Below, in pieces: positions 1 through 8,727 of a stretch of DNA of 64,000 nucleotides. Position 1 is the first letter of the stretch. Every line of letters begins with the position of its first letter. The translations under genes were made by a program, and so were the position numbers. Source of the stretch: Patiriisocius marinistellae (GTDB lineage Bacteria > Bacteroidota > Bacteroidia > Flavobacteriales > Flavobacteriaceae); NCBI RefSeq assembly GCF_009014635.1, contig NZ_BKCF01000005.1, positions 124,001 through 188,000 on the forward strand, given 5' to 3'. Under the pieces are notes generated by a model that was not told where the DNA came from, made no database searches, and saw only the letters and a program-made list of their open reading frames with translations.

Positions 1-1112
1 ACCCACAACCTACAGCATATGGTACGGGGTTTCTTATCCCAGATGATATAGCAAATTCAGATTTGACATGGCAAACAAATACGGAAACTAACTATGGTTT
101 AGACTTAGGTTTTTTAAATAACCGTATTAGACTAGGGATGGATTATTACACTTCGGATATTGAAGACATTTTAATAAATCAAAGTGTTTCTGAAGTTTTT
201 GGTACTCCTTCAATAAGACTTAACTCTGGTGATGTAAGAAGCTCAGGGTTTGAACTTGAAATTTCAGCAGGAATTATTAGAAGCGAAAATTTAAGATGGG
301 ATTTTGGTGCTAACCTTTCTACAGTAAAGACAGAAATCACAGATTTAGGTGGCTTAGATGAACTACCTCAAGCAATTTATGGTCAAAGTGGTAGAGGTCC
401 CGTTTTTAGAAACTATGTGGGTGGAGAAATTGGAGAAATGTGGGGAATCGAAACAACTGGAGCTGTTGAGGACAATTATATTACAGATCCAACAAGGGTT
501 ATAGATACAAATAGTTCTGCATTTTATGTAGTTGATCAAAATGGGGATGGTGTAATTGACAAAACTAAAACCGTTGAAGAAGGTGGAGATTTAGTGAAAA
601 TTGGACAAAATACCCCAGATTTTTACTACGGTTTTAATAGTACAGTAAATTATAAAGATTTTGATTTGTCATTTCAATTTCAGGGAGCAGAAGGAGGAGA
701 TGTTTGGAATGTAGATCCAATTTATTACAATTCAGAATTCGGTGGTAGATTACGTGATAGTTTTGACGCAAATAATGATGGTATTGCAGATCATAATGGA
801 CAGCATTATTTAGATTCTAACAATCAATTAGATGCTCAACTACAAGATGCTTCTTTTTTAGCATTGCGAAATTTAACTATTGGATACACACTTAAACCAG
901 AGTTGATATCACAAGTAGGTTTAGATTCGGCGAGAATATATCTGGCATCATCTAATTTACTTTATTTCTGGGGTGATGATTATACCTCTTACAATCCAGA
1001 AGGTGTTGAGACTAATAATGCTGATTATCTAGGACCAACCACTTATGGAGTACAAGTAGGAGCAAGTCCTATAGTAAGAAGTTTCGCTTTTGGTATGAAT
1101 GTTAATTTTTAA
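1..1112 (+). CDS. SusC-type TonB-dependent outer-membrane receptor, C-terminal part
   Basis: This is the C-terminal third of a SusC/RagA family receptor; the gene starts before the window and is open from base 3. SusC proteins form outer-membrane barrels that import glycan fragments with a SusD lid, powered by TonB. The visible part is beta-barrel only: alternating strands, a YGFNSTVNYKDFDLSFQFQG segment, acidic extracellular loops of the DQNGDGVID type, and a terminal aromatic residue (FGMNVNF) typical of outer-membrane barrels. The SusD gene follows after 12 bp, so the pair is co-transcribed. Family is certain. The substrate is inferred from the downstream uronate genes and is probably alginate or another uronate polymer. 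Confidence 0.93.
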   Translation, partial: PQPTAYGTGFLIPDDIANSDLTWQTNTETNYGLDLGFLNNRIRLGMDYYTSDIEDILINQSVSEVFGTPSIRLNSGDVRSSGFELEISAGIIRSENLRWDFGANLSTVKTEITDLGGLDELPQAIYGQSGRGPVFRNYVGGEIGEMWGIETTGAVEDNYITDPTRVIDTNSSAFYVVDQNGDGVIDKTKTVEEGGDLVKIGQNTPDFYYGFNSTVNYKDFDLSFQFQGAEGGDVWNVDPIYYNSEFGGRLRDSFDANNDGIADHNGQHYLDSNNQLDAQLQDASFLALRNLTIGYTLKPELISQVGLDSARIYLASSNLLYFWGDDYTSYNPEGVETNNADYLGPTTYGVQVGASPIVRSFAFGMNVNF

Positions 1113-1124
1113 ATTAAAGAAAAG

Positions 1125-2447
1125 ATGAAAAAAGTATATATATTATTTTTAGGATCATTATTATTAACAATGTCTTGTAGCACAGACTTAGATGAAGTAC
1201 CACCAAACATTGCGAGTTCAGATTCTTTAACAGATTTCACTGGAGTTTTAAATGCTGCATATTATTACCAACTTGGTTCTGTAACACCAATGGCAGTAAT
1301 GGGCGATTTTAGAGCAGACAATGCATTAATGCAAGAAGCTCCATATACAGAGTTTGATGAATTTGACCCAGGGTTAACGGCAATGGAAGATCAGTTTTTT
1401 GGGCCGCTCTACACTGCATTATATAGATCAATATTAAGCGCTAATAATGTAATTTTAAATTCAGAAAACGCTACTCATATTGGCGAAGCAAAATTTTTAA
1501 GAGCTTTATCTTATTTTAAACTAGTTCAAGTATTTGGTGATGTAAGTGTTGTTTTAACCGTACCAGGAATTGAAGACATTCCTACATTTGATTTAACTAG
1601 ACAATCCACAACAGCAGTTTACGATACTGTAATTATTCCAGACTTACAAGATGCTATTGCAACCTTAAATAATGGCGGAATAACTACTGGTAGGGCATCT
1701 AGGTTAGCTGCTCAAGGACTACTTGGTAAAGTGTATGTCCACAGAGGCAGTTTTAGTAGTGCAGAACCTATTCTTGCAAATGTTTTAAGTGAAGCATCGT
1801 CAGCCGGTGTAACCTTGGAAGAAAACTACGAAGATATATTTGATTTGGCAAATGTTGAAAATTCTGAAATATTATTTGCTACTTTAATTTCTAGTTCTGT
1901 TGAAGACGAATATGGCTTTTCAGAATTTTGGGAATGGTATTTAGGACAAGATACTAAAGCACCTACGCCATTAGATCCAGATTTAGTTGCTGCTTTTGAT
2001 GAAAGCCCTGGAGATTTAAGAAGAGTTGTAAATATTGATGAAGCCGCTTCTAGGTCGCCAAAATATACGCAAGCTGGAGGTCCAGACCACGATTGGATAG
2101 AGCTAAGACTAGCAGACATGGTTCTATTGTATGCAGAATCATTAAATGAAAATGGAGCTCCAGCGTCAATAGTATTGCCATTACTAAATCCTATAAGAAC
2201 TAGAGCTGGGTTAGATGTTTTAGACCCTAATATATTAAACACTCCAGAGCTTGTTAAACAAGCAATACAAGATGAACGAAGATTAGAATTAGCATTTGAA
2301 GGTCATAGGTGGTTTGATTTAGTTAGAACAGGAACTGTTAATGCTGAAATGAATCAAGATATAAACCCTAATTATTTTGTATTTCCAATCCCAATTTCAG
2401 AAATTCTTGCAAGCGATGGGGTAATTACGCAAAATCCTGGATATTAA
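1125..2447 (+). CDS. SusD/RagB family glycan-binding lipoprotein
   Basis: Surface glycan-binding lipoprotein that partners the SusC receptor just upstream. The N-terminus is a lipoprotein signal (MKKVYILFLGSLLLTMSC, Cys-18 lipidated). The body shows the family hallmarks: an early helix pair ending in EAKFLRALSYFKLVQVFGDV, and the C-terminal RRLELAFEGHRWFDLVRTG motif found in nearly all SusD/RagB proteins, followed by a short proline-rich tail. At 440 aa it is a little shorter than many SusD proteins (about 500 aa) but has both ends. The start ATG has an AAAGAAAAG stretch just before it. The ligand cannot be read from the sequence. Confidence 0.95.
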   Translation: MKKVYILFLGSLLLTMSCSTDLDEVPPNIASSDSLTDFTGVLNAAYYYQLGSVTPMAVMGDFRADNALMQEAPYTEFDEFDPGLTAMEDQFFGPLYTALYRSILSANNVILNSENATHIGEAKFLRALSYFKLVQVFGDVSVVLTVPGIEDIPTFDLTRQSTTAVYDTVIIPDLQDAIATLNNGGITTGRASRLAAQGLLGKVYVHRGSFSSAEPILANVLSEASSAGVTLEENYEDIFDLANVENSEILFATLISSSVEDEYGFSEFWEWYLGQDTKAPTPLDPDLVAAFDESPGDLRRVVNIDEAASRSPKYTQAGGPDHDWIELRLADMVLLYAESLNENGAPASIVLPLLNPIRTRAGLDVLDPNILNTPELVKQAIQDERRLELAFEGHRWFDLVRTGTVNAEMNQDINPNYFVFPIPISEILASDGVITQNPGY

Positions 2448-2524
2448 GAAGATTTAGTTATAATTGACTTATTTCTAAATCTTACAAACGAATTTTTGGA
2501 TTAGCTATATAAAATTCGTTAATA

Positions 2525-2559
2525 GTTTTACTGACCTTATCAGTAAAGGTCAGTAAAAC
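2525..2559 (+). terminator. Hairpin after susCD, probable terminator
   Basis: A perfect 14-bp inverted repeat (GTTTTACTGACCTT ... AAGGTCAGTAAAAC) with a 7-nt loop lies 78 bp after the SusD stop. There is no strong T-run after it, so it could also stabilise the susCD mRNA 3' end. It separates susCD from the regulator gene. Confidence 0.6.
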
Positions 2560-2618
2560 TTATCTAAAATAAATGTATTACTAAAATATAAGAGGCATCT
2601 AACTTTAAAATTATAAAT

Positions 2619-2630
2619 TTGGTTAACCAA
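2619..2630. promoter_or_regulatory. Palindrome upstream of the GntR gene, candidate operator
   Basis: The 12-bp perfect palindrome TTGGTTAACCAA ends 20 bp before the GntR start codon. FadR-subfamily GntR regulators bind short palindromes of the type TGGTnnnACCA, so this is a likely autoregulatory operator. The assignment is inference from motif shape and position. Confidence 0.45.
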
Positions 2631-2650
2631 TTATTCAATATATAAATTTT

Positions 2651-3358
2651 ATGAAAGTAGAGGTCTTTACAACACATGATAATTACTCAGTCCAAAAAAG
2701 AGTGATAGCTAAAATTAGAGATTTAATAAATTATAAAAATCTAGAGCCAGGTGATAAATTACCATCTGAGAGAATGCTTTCAGAAAAATTTGAAGTAACA
2801 AGAAGTACAATTCGTGAGGCAATTCAAAAACTTGAATTATATGGATTATTAAAGTCTATACCTCAAAGTGGAACATTTATAGCAAACATTGGTGTTGTAG
2901 CAATGAATGGAATGATTGAAGATATTCTGCGTCTTGAAGACCCAGATTTTAAATCACTTGTTGAAACAAGAATTTTATTAGAATTAAAAACAGCAAGGTT
3001 AGCAGCAATTCGAAGAACAAATGAAGACCTCACTAGCATAAAAAATGCTCTTGAATCTTATGCTTCTAAGGTAAATAATGGTGAAGATGCTGTTCAAGAA
3101 GACTTGCTTTTTCATCTAGCAATAGCAAAAGCTAGCGGAAATAGTACTATGAATACATTTATGTTAATTATCACCCCAGAAATTATTACAAATTTCGGAA
3201 AATATCATGTATGCGATGCTGCTTCAGCTTTTTCAGGAATTGAAGAACACAGGCTTATTTATGACGCAATTAAAGAGCAAAATCCTCAGCTAGCTAAAAA
3301 AAGAATGAAAAAACACTTTAAAGAGCTTTATAAATACTGCTATAACGTAGATATGTAA
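2651..3358 (+). CDS. FadR-subfamily GntR transcriptional regulator
   Basis: DNA-binding regulator of 235 aa. Residues about 10-75 form the GntR winged helix, with the signature PGDKLPSERMLSEKFEVTRSTIREAIQKLE. The rest is an all-helical FCD ligand domain (from about residue 95) with its metal/ligand-type positions R107, D146, H150 region (EDLLFHLAIAKASGN) and H199 region (EEHRLIYDAI). FCD regulators next to uronate genes usually respond to KDG or a related acid. The gene sits between susCD and the catabolic genes and has a palindrome just upstream. Most likely it is the local repressor of the uronate genes; the effector is inferred. Confidence 0.9.
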   Translation: MKVEVFTTHDNYSVQKRVIAKIRDLINYKNLEPGDKLPSERMLSEKFEVTRSTIREAIQKLELYGLLKSIPQSGTFIANIGVVAMNGMIEDILRLEDPDFKSLVETRILLELKTARLAAIRRTNEDLTSIKNALESYASKVNNGEDAVQEDLLFHLAIAKASGNSTMNTFMLIITPEIITNFGKYHVCDAASAFSGIEEHRLIYDAIKEQNPQLAKKRMKKHFKELYKYCYNVDM

Positions 3359-3387
3359 AATATTCTTTAAAAAATAAACAATCAGTT

Positions 3388-3412
3388 TAGCTTATAATTT
3401 TTTTATAAGCTA
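3388..3412. terminator. Hairpin between GntR gene and MFS gene
   Basis: 10-bp inverted repeat (TAGCTTATAA, five T, TTATAAGCTA) 30 bp after the GntR stop. It is AT-rich and lacks a T-tail, so termination would be partial. The remaining 110 bp before the MFS gene hold no other clear element. Confidence 0.35.
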
Positions 3413-3522
3413 ATGATTACTCAAAAGCAATTACAAACTATAGCCCATTGTTAATTGAATTTTAACTAATAATTAATCAAATGCCTAATTCTAAGAATTT
3501 AGCTTAACTGAAATATAAAAAC

Positions 3523-4791
3523 ATGAAAGTAAAAGGACTTAGGTGGTGGATTATAGGACTTGTTTGTCTCGCAACAATTATAAATTATATAGATAGATCT
3601 GCATTAGGAATAATGTGGCCAGAGATGAGTAAAGACTTAGGTTTAACTGAGGCAGACTACGCTTGGGTAATTAACATTTTCACCGCCACTTATGCAGCTG
3701 GTAAATTTATTTCTGGAAAAGTATATGATAAAGTTGGAACAAAAATTGGTTTCGTTTTATCCATTGCCCTTTGGTCATTAGCATCTGCATTACATTTTTT
3801 TGCAAAAGGTGCTGCATCTCTAGGAATTTTTAGAGGACTTTTAGGAATAGGTGAAGCAGGAAACTGGCCAGGTGCAGTTAAAAATAATGCAGAATGGTTT
3901 CCTATACAAGAAAGAGCACTTGCTCAAGGAATTTTCAATGCTGGAGCAGGGATTGGATCAATAATTGCCGCTCCAACAATCGCCGAACTTTTTGGAGCTT
4001 ATGGATGGCAAATAACATTTCTTATTATTGGTGTTCTTGGTTTTCTATGGATAATTCCATGGGTTATAATGAATAAGAAAAGCCCTGTAGCACACCCATG
4101 GATTACTGAAATGGAGAGACAATATATACTTGCTGGAAGACACGAAAGCAGGAAAGATCAAGTAAATGGGCTCAGTTTAAGTGTGAAAGAAATTTTATCA
4201 AAAAAAGAATCTTGGGGGGTAATTATTTCACGATTTTTTATTGAACCTATCTGGTGGTTGTTTGTATTCTGGATGCCTATATATTTATTTAATGAATATA
4301 ACTTTAGTGTAAAAGAGATTGGCTATTATGCCTGGTTCCCTTATGTAGGAGCGATGATAGGTAGTTTAGCCGGAGGCTGGTATGCAAAAAACCTAATCAA
4401 AACTAAAACCATTGATTACAGTAGAAAGAAAACTGTTGTTATAGGAGCTGTAGTCATCGTAGTATCAATCTTAGGAGCAATACTATTTGCAGACACACCA
4501 TTAAAATTTGTTTGTTTTGTTTTTCTGGTATTATTTGGTTTCCAGTTTGCTATTAGTAATATTCAAACAATTCCAAGCGACCTTCTAAGTGGTGAGTCAG
4601 TTGGAACACTTGCAGGATTATGCGGAAGTATAGGGGCTGTGTCAGTAATAATTATGAACTGGTTAATTCCAATAATAACGGTTGACTCTTACACACCAGC
4701 ATTCATTATTTTGGCTGTGTTAGCACCACTAGCAGTATTGTCAATATTCTTACTAATTAAGAATATTGAACCAATAGATATAAATGATTAA
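3523..4791 (+). CDS. MFS transporter, anion:cation symporter family, hexuronate-type
   Basis: Inner-membrane carrier of 422 aa with 12 predicted membrane segments. The first helix pair contains the ACS-family signature around NYIDRSALGIMWPEMSKDLG, and the segment RGLLGIGEAGNWPGAVKNNAEWFP is typical of hexuronate carriers such as ExuT. In this setting it probably brings unsaturated uronate monomers (DEHU) or other hexuronates from the periplasm into the cytoplasm. It opens the run of catabolic genes, with the reductase following after 15 bp. The exact substrate is inferred from neighbours. Confidence 0.9.
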   Translation: MKVKGLRWWIIGLVCLATIINYIDRSALGIMWPEMSKDLGLTEADYAWVINIFTATYAAGKFISGKVYDKVGTKIGFVLSIALWSLASALHFFAKGAASLGIFRGLLGIGEAGNWPGAVKNNAEWFPIQERALAQGIFNAGAGIGSIIAAPTIAELFGAYGWQITFLIIGVLGFLWIIPWVIMNKKSPVAHPWITEMERQYILAGRHESRKDQVNGLSLSVKEILSKKESWGVIISRFFIEPIWWLFVFWMPIYLFNEYNFSVKEIGYYAWFPYVGAMIGSLAGGWYAKNLIKTKTIDYSRKKTVVIGAVVIVVSILGAILFADTPLKFVCFVFLVLFGFQFAISNIQTIPSDLLSGESVGTLAGLCGSIGAVSVIIMNWLIPIITVDSYTPAFIILAVLAPLAVLSIFLLIKNIEPIDIND

Positions 4792-4806
4792 GTATAAATT
4801 ATAAAA

Positions 4807-5571
4807 ATGAGTAAAATGGAAAAGAAAGTTGCAATAATTACAGGAGCCACAGGAGGTATTGGATTTGCAGTAGCAAAAAGATTAGGCAAAGATGGTTATA
4901 CTGTTGTTTTAAACGGTATCAATGCTGAGGCAGGAGCAGAAAGAATTAAAGAACTTACAGACGAAGGAATCACTGCTGAATATTATGAGTTTGACGTTAC
5001 TAATGAAGATGCTGTTACAGCAAACATTAAAAAAATAGGAGAGAAGTATGGCAAAATAGATGTTCTGGTTAACAATGCTGGAGGTTTAGGGGGCAGGTCT
5101 AGATTTGAAGAAATGACAACTGAATTCTACAGAAATGTTATGGCATTAAACTTAGATTCCGTGTTTTTTGCATCTAGAGCAGCGATTCCATTTTTGAAAG
5201 ATGGAGAGCACCCTTCTATCATTAATTATACATCAAATGCGGGATGGACAGCTGGAGGACCTGGAGCAGGGATTTACGGCACATCAAAAGCGGGAGTACA
5301 TGCTATTACTAGAGCATTAGCAAAAGATTTAGCAGAATACGGGATTAGAGTTAATGCAGTATCTCCTGGAACAATTGATACGCCATTCCACGCTCAAATA
5401 AAAGCTACAAAACCAGAGGTTTTTGCTTCTTGGGCTAATAATATTATGCTAGGGAGATTAGGTCAACCTGAAGATGTCGCTGGTGTTGTGTCTTTTCTAG
5501 CTAGTAAGGATGCATCCTTTATTACTGCGGAGACTGTTCAAATAGGTGGTGGACAAGCACTAGGAATTTAA
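4807..5571 (+). CDS. SDR oxidoreductase, probable DEHU reductase of uronate catabolism
   Basis: Classical short-chain dehydrogenase of 254 aa. The cofactor site is TGATGGIGFAV near residue 13, NNAG near residue 90, the catalytic Ser in INYTSNAG and the Y-x-x-x-K in YGTSKAG; the C-terminal IGGGQALGI is typical of FabG/KduD-like enzymes. Between an uptake carrier and KDG kinase the expected step is reduction of 4-deoxy-L-erythro-5-hexoseulose uronate (from alginate) to 2-keto-3-deoxygluconate. KduD (pectin route) is the alternative, but no KduI is in view. Start at 4807; a second ATG at 4816 is possible. Confidence 0.85.
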   Translation: MSKMEKKVAIITGATGGIGFAVAKRLGKDGYTVVLNGINAEAGAERIKELTDEGITAEYYEFDVTNEDAVTANIKKIGEKYGKIDVLVNNAGGLGGRSRFEEMTTEFYRNVMALNLDSVFFASRAAIPFLKDGEHPSIINYTSNAGWTAGGPGAGIYGTSKAGVHAITRALAKDLAEYGIRVNAVSPGTIDTPFHAQIKATKPEVFASWANNIMLGRLGQPEDVAGVVSFLASKDASFITAETVQIGGGQALGI

Positions 5572-5579
5572 AAATGTAG

Positions 5580-5648
5580 CAAATAGCTTTATTATTTTTT
5601 ATCCTTTTTATTTAATATAATATGGGGACTTCTAATAAAGCTATTTGG
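5580..5648 (+). repeat. Inverted repeat between the SDR gene and kdgK
   Basis: Perfect 14-bp arms (AAATAGCTTTATTA at 5581-5594 and TAATAAAGCTATTT at 5633-5646) are separated by 38 nt of T/A-rich sequence. In the mRNA this would fold into a long stem in the 116-bp gap. It could be an attenuator, a processing site or a protein site; nothing decides between them. Confidence 0.5.
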
Positions 5649-5687
5649 CTTTTTAAATTTTAAGATTTAGTAAAAAAAAATTATAAA

Positions 5688-6710
5688 ATGAATAAAGTTG
5701 TCACATTTGGTGAGATTATGTTAAGGCTCTCAACAGAGCGTCATCTAAGGTTTTCTCAAGCAAAAACTTTTGCTGCTACATACGGTGGTGGTGAATTTAA
5801 CGTAGCAGTATCTTTAGCAAATTATGGGATTCCTGTCGAGTTTATAACTAGGCTTCCAGAGAATGAAATTGCTGCTTGTGCACTTAAAGAAATGCGCAAA
5901 TTTAATATTGTGTCTAAAAATATTGTTTACGGAGGAGATAGATTAGGTATTTATTTTCTAGAAACAGGTGCTGGTACTCGTGGTAGTAAAGTGGTCTATG
6001 ATAGGACAAATAGTTCAATGGCCACTATTGAAAAAGGTTCTATAGATTGGGAGTCAGTTTTAAAGGATGTATCATGGTTTCATTGGAGTGGTATAACTCC
6101 AGCAATTTCTGAATCTGCTGCGGAAGAATGTCTTGAAGCGATAAAGGTAGCACACAATCTAGGAGTTACAATCTCTTCAGACTTAAATTATAGATCTAAA
6201 CTATGGCAATATGGTAAAGAACCCCATCAAGTAATGCCCGAACTTTTAAAGTATAGCAACATTATCTTAGGAGATATCGATACCGCTTTATTTATGTTAG
6301 GGAAAGATAAAGTTGATCCCAATTACCATAATGAAACTTCTCTACCTGTGTTATATGATCAAATATTTAAACTATGTCCTAACTTACAAACTGTAGCTAC
6401 AACGTTAAGGTATTCTGTTAGTGCATCTCACCAACGTATTGGGGGTATTTTATATGATGGTAAGACAATCTATAATGCAGATATTAAAGAAGTAACTCCA
6501 GTTGTTGATAGAGTGGGAAGTGGCGATGCATTTATGGGAGGATTAATTTATGGATTATTAAAAGATACTAATGATAAACAAAGAGCACTTAATATTGCAG
6601 TTGCTGCTTGTTGTTTAAAACATACTGTTTCGGGAGATTATAATTTAATTACACTCGAGGAAATCGAAAACTTATTAAGCGGGAATACTTTTGGCGAAGT
6701 ATCAAGATAA
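5688..6710 (+). CDS. kdgK: 2-keto-3-deoxygluconate kinase (PfkB family)
   Basis: Ribokinase/PfkB family sugar kinase of 340 aa. The N-terminal substrate motif GGGEFNVAVSLANYG (near residue 33) and the C-terminal catalytic motif DRVGSGDAFMGGLIYGLL (catalytic Asp in GSGD) are intact. It phosphorylates 2-keto-3-deoxygluconate to KDPG in the cytoplasm. The aldolase that cleaves KDPG starts 10 bp after its stop, which fixes the role well. Confidence 0.92.
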   Translation: MNKVVTFGEIMLRLSTERHLRFSQAKTFAATYGGGEFNVAVSLANYGIPVEFITRLPENEIAACALKEMRKFNIVSKNIVYGGDRLGIYFLETGAGTRGSKVVYDRTNSSMATIEKGSIDWESVLKDVSWFHWSGITPAISESAAEECLEAIKVAHNLGVTISSDLNYRSKLWQYGKEPHQVMPELLKYSNIILGDIDTALFMLGKDKVDPNYHNETSLPVLYDQIFKLCPNLQTVATTLRYSVSASHQRIGGILYDGKTIYNADIKEVTPVVDRVGSGDAFMGGLIYGLLKDTNDKQRALNIAVAACCLKHTVSGDYNLITLEEIENLLSGNTFGEVSR

Positions 6711-6720
6711 CATTATTAAA

Positions 6721-7398
6721 ATGGCACAATATTCAAGAATAGAAGTAGCACAGAAAATGGAAAAAACTGGCTTGGTTCCTTTATTTTTTCATCCAGATTT
6801 AGAAACAGGAAAACAAGTTTTAAAAGCATGTTATGATGGAGGTGCAAGATTAATGGAGTTTACTAGTAGAGGTGATTTTGCTTTTGAAATATTTTCTGAA
6901 TTAAATAAATATGCAATTGGAGAGCTCCCAGGGATGATTATGGGTGTTGGCTCAGTTACAGATGCAGCAGCGGCATCATTATATATGCAGTTAGGTGCAA
7001 ACTTTATAGTTACTCCTGTCTTAAGAGAGGATATTGCTACAGTTTGTAATAGAAGAAAAGTATTGTGGTCGCCTGGTTGTGGTTCTTTAACAGAAATTGC
7101 TAAAGCTGAAGAATTAGGTTGTGAAATTGTGAAATTGTTTCCTGGTGGAATTTATGGCCCAGATATAATTAAAGCAATTAAAGGGCCTTGTCCATGGACG
7201 AGTATTATGCCTACTGGTGGTGTTTCTCCCACGAAAGAAAATTTAACAGGGTGGTTTAATGCTGGAGTAACTTGTGTGGGTATGGGGTCAAAATTAATGG
7301 TCAAAAATAATGAAGGAAATTTTGATCTTCCTAAAATACAATCACTTACAAAATTGTCTATAGAAATCATTTCAGAATTAAAGAAACAAGTACACTAA
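6721..7398 (+). CDS. kdgA: KDPG/KHG aldolase
   Basis: 2-dehydro-3-deoxy-phosphogluconate aldolase, which splits KDPG into pyruvate and glyceraldehyde 3-phosphate. The class I aldolase residues are present: Glu in ARLMEFTSRG, the Schiff-base Lys in CEIVKLFPGG, and the phosphate loop MPTGGVSPTKEN. Starting at the ATG at 6721 gives 225 aa; an in-frame TTG at 6691 would overlap kdgK and is less likely. Its product GAP feeds the next gene, a GAPDH. Confidence 0.92.
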   Translation: MAQYSRIEVAQKMEKTGLVPLFFHPDLETGKQVLKACYDGGARLMEFTSRGDFAFEIFSELNKYAIGELPGMIMGVGSVTDAAAASLYMQLGANFIVTPVLREDIATVCNRRKVLWSPGCGSLTEIAKAEELGCEIVKLFPGGIYGPDIIKAIKGPCPWTSIMPTGGVSPTKENLTGWFNAGVTCVGMGSKLMVKNNEGNFDLPKIQSLTKLSIEIISELKKQVH

Positions 7399-7556
7399 TA
7401 ATTGTTGTTTTAAATGAGAAATTTTATTTGATTAAAATTTCCGAAGAGAATATATAAGTAGCTGGAAGTAAAGACGTACAAATAAAGAAATCTGTTCCTT
7501 TTAAAAACAGGTTACACATCATATATATATCAATTTTATAGTTAAATTAAAAAGGA

Positions 7557-8540
7557 ATGAAGAAAATAGCAATTAATGGTTTTGGCCGAATAGGAAGAGC
7601 TGCATTTAAGGTTATAGAAAATACTGCAGATTTGAAAGTGGTTGGTATCAATGATTTAATGAGTATAGAAAATGCTGTTTATGCTTTAAAATATGATAGC
7701 GTCTACGGGAATTACGAAAAAGTTGTAACTCACGATGCCGATAATTTAATTATTGATGGAGTTAAGATTAAATATACATCTATTAAAGATCCCGAATTAT
7801 TACCCTGGGAAGATCTTGAAATTGATGTTACTATAGAAAGTACAGGTTTTTTTACAAATATGGCTGGTGCTCAAAAGCATATTATTGCTGGGTCTAAGTT
7901 TGTGATTATATCTGGTCCTACAAAAGATACACCTATGATTGTTCATGGTGTAAATAATAGTAAAGAGAAAATGAATGTTTTTTCTTGTGCAAGTTGTACA
8001 ACTAACAACACTAGTCCAATTATTGAGATTTTAGGCCGTCGTATAGGAATAAAAAAAGCGATACTTAATACCATTCACGCTTATACAACATCACAATCAC
8101 TTGTTGATGGGCCTTCGAATAGCAATTTGAGAATGGGAAGAGCTGCGGCGATAAATCTAGCACCGTCTACAACAGGTGCAGCAATTGCAACGACTAAGGC
8201 ATTACCACAGTATGAGGGCAAATTTGATGGTGTTGCTGTAAGGGTTCCTGTTCCTGTGGGTTCTATTTCAGACATAACTTTCATAACAGAAAGACCAACT
8301 TCGATAGATGAAATCAATTCAATTTTAACAGACGAGTCAAAATCTAAAAGATATAATCAAGTGGTCGCTGTTACATTAGAGCCATTAGTTTCATCCGATA
8401 TTGTTAAAAGTTCTTTCGCGGCAACTGTTGACTTAGCAATGACTAAAGTGGTTGATGGTGATTTAGTAAAGGTAATGGCGTGGTATGATAATGAATGGGG
8501 GTTCACAAATCAAATGATTCGGTTAGTTCAAGAAATATAA
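7557..8540 (+). CDS. gap: Glyceraldehyde-3-phosphate dehydrogenase, type I
   Basis: NAD-binding motif INGFGRIGR at the N-terminus, catalytic Cys in SCASCTTNN, the catalytic His in NTIHAYT, and C-terminal WYDNEWGFTNQM: a complete GAPDH of 327 aa. It oxidises glyceraldehyde 3-phosphate, the product of the aldolase just upstream. Its position at the end of a uronate operon suggests a dedicated copy that draws aldolase product into lower glycolysis; whether another gap copy exists elsewhere is unknown. The 158-bp gap before it includes one copy of a frequent decamer (7437-7446). The sequence AAGGA abuts the start codon. Confidence 0.95.
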   Translation: MKKIAINGFGRIGRAAFKVIENTADLKVVGINDLMSIENAVYALKYDSVYGNYEKVVTHDADNLIIDGVKIKYTSIKDPELLPWEDLEIDVTIESTGFFTNMAGAQKHIIAGSKFVIISGPTKDTPMIVHGVNNSKEKMNVFSCASCTTNNTSPIIEILGRRIGIKKAILNTIHAYTTSQSLVDGPSNSNLRMGRAAAINLAPSTTGAAIATTKALPQYEGKFDGVAVRVPVPVGSISDITFITERPTSIDEINSILTDESKSKRYNQVVAVTLEPLVSSDIVKSSFAATVDLAMTKVVDGDLVKVMAWYDNEWGFTNQMIRLVQEI

Positions 8541-8727
8541 GTGTTTTCGTGTTTTTTCTGTGTTTTGCTGAAATAAAATACAATTTTATTTTTACACCCG
8601 CTAATAATATCTTGTAAGCACCTATTATTGTGTTTATAGGAACATTAAAAATTGAAAAATAAGCGACATTTTTTGATATGATTTCTCTAGTGAATTCAAT
8701 GTTTTTAAATAAATTTTATTTGAAACT

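Noticed and set aside
1826-2242. 138-codon open frame antisense to the SusD gene
   Set aside because: Overlaps a clear SusD coding region, and its composition mirrors it.
6691-6720. Upstream TTG start for kdgA overlapping kdgK
   Set aside because: The ATG at 6721 gives the normal N-terminus of the aldolase, and the extension adds only residues read out of frame from kdgK.
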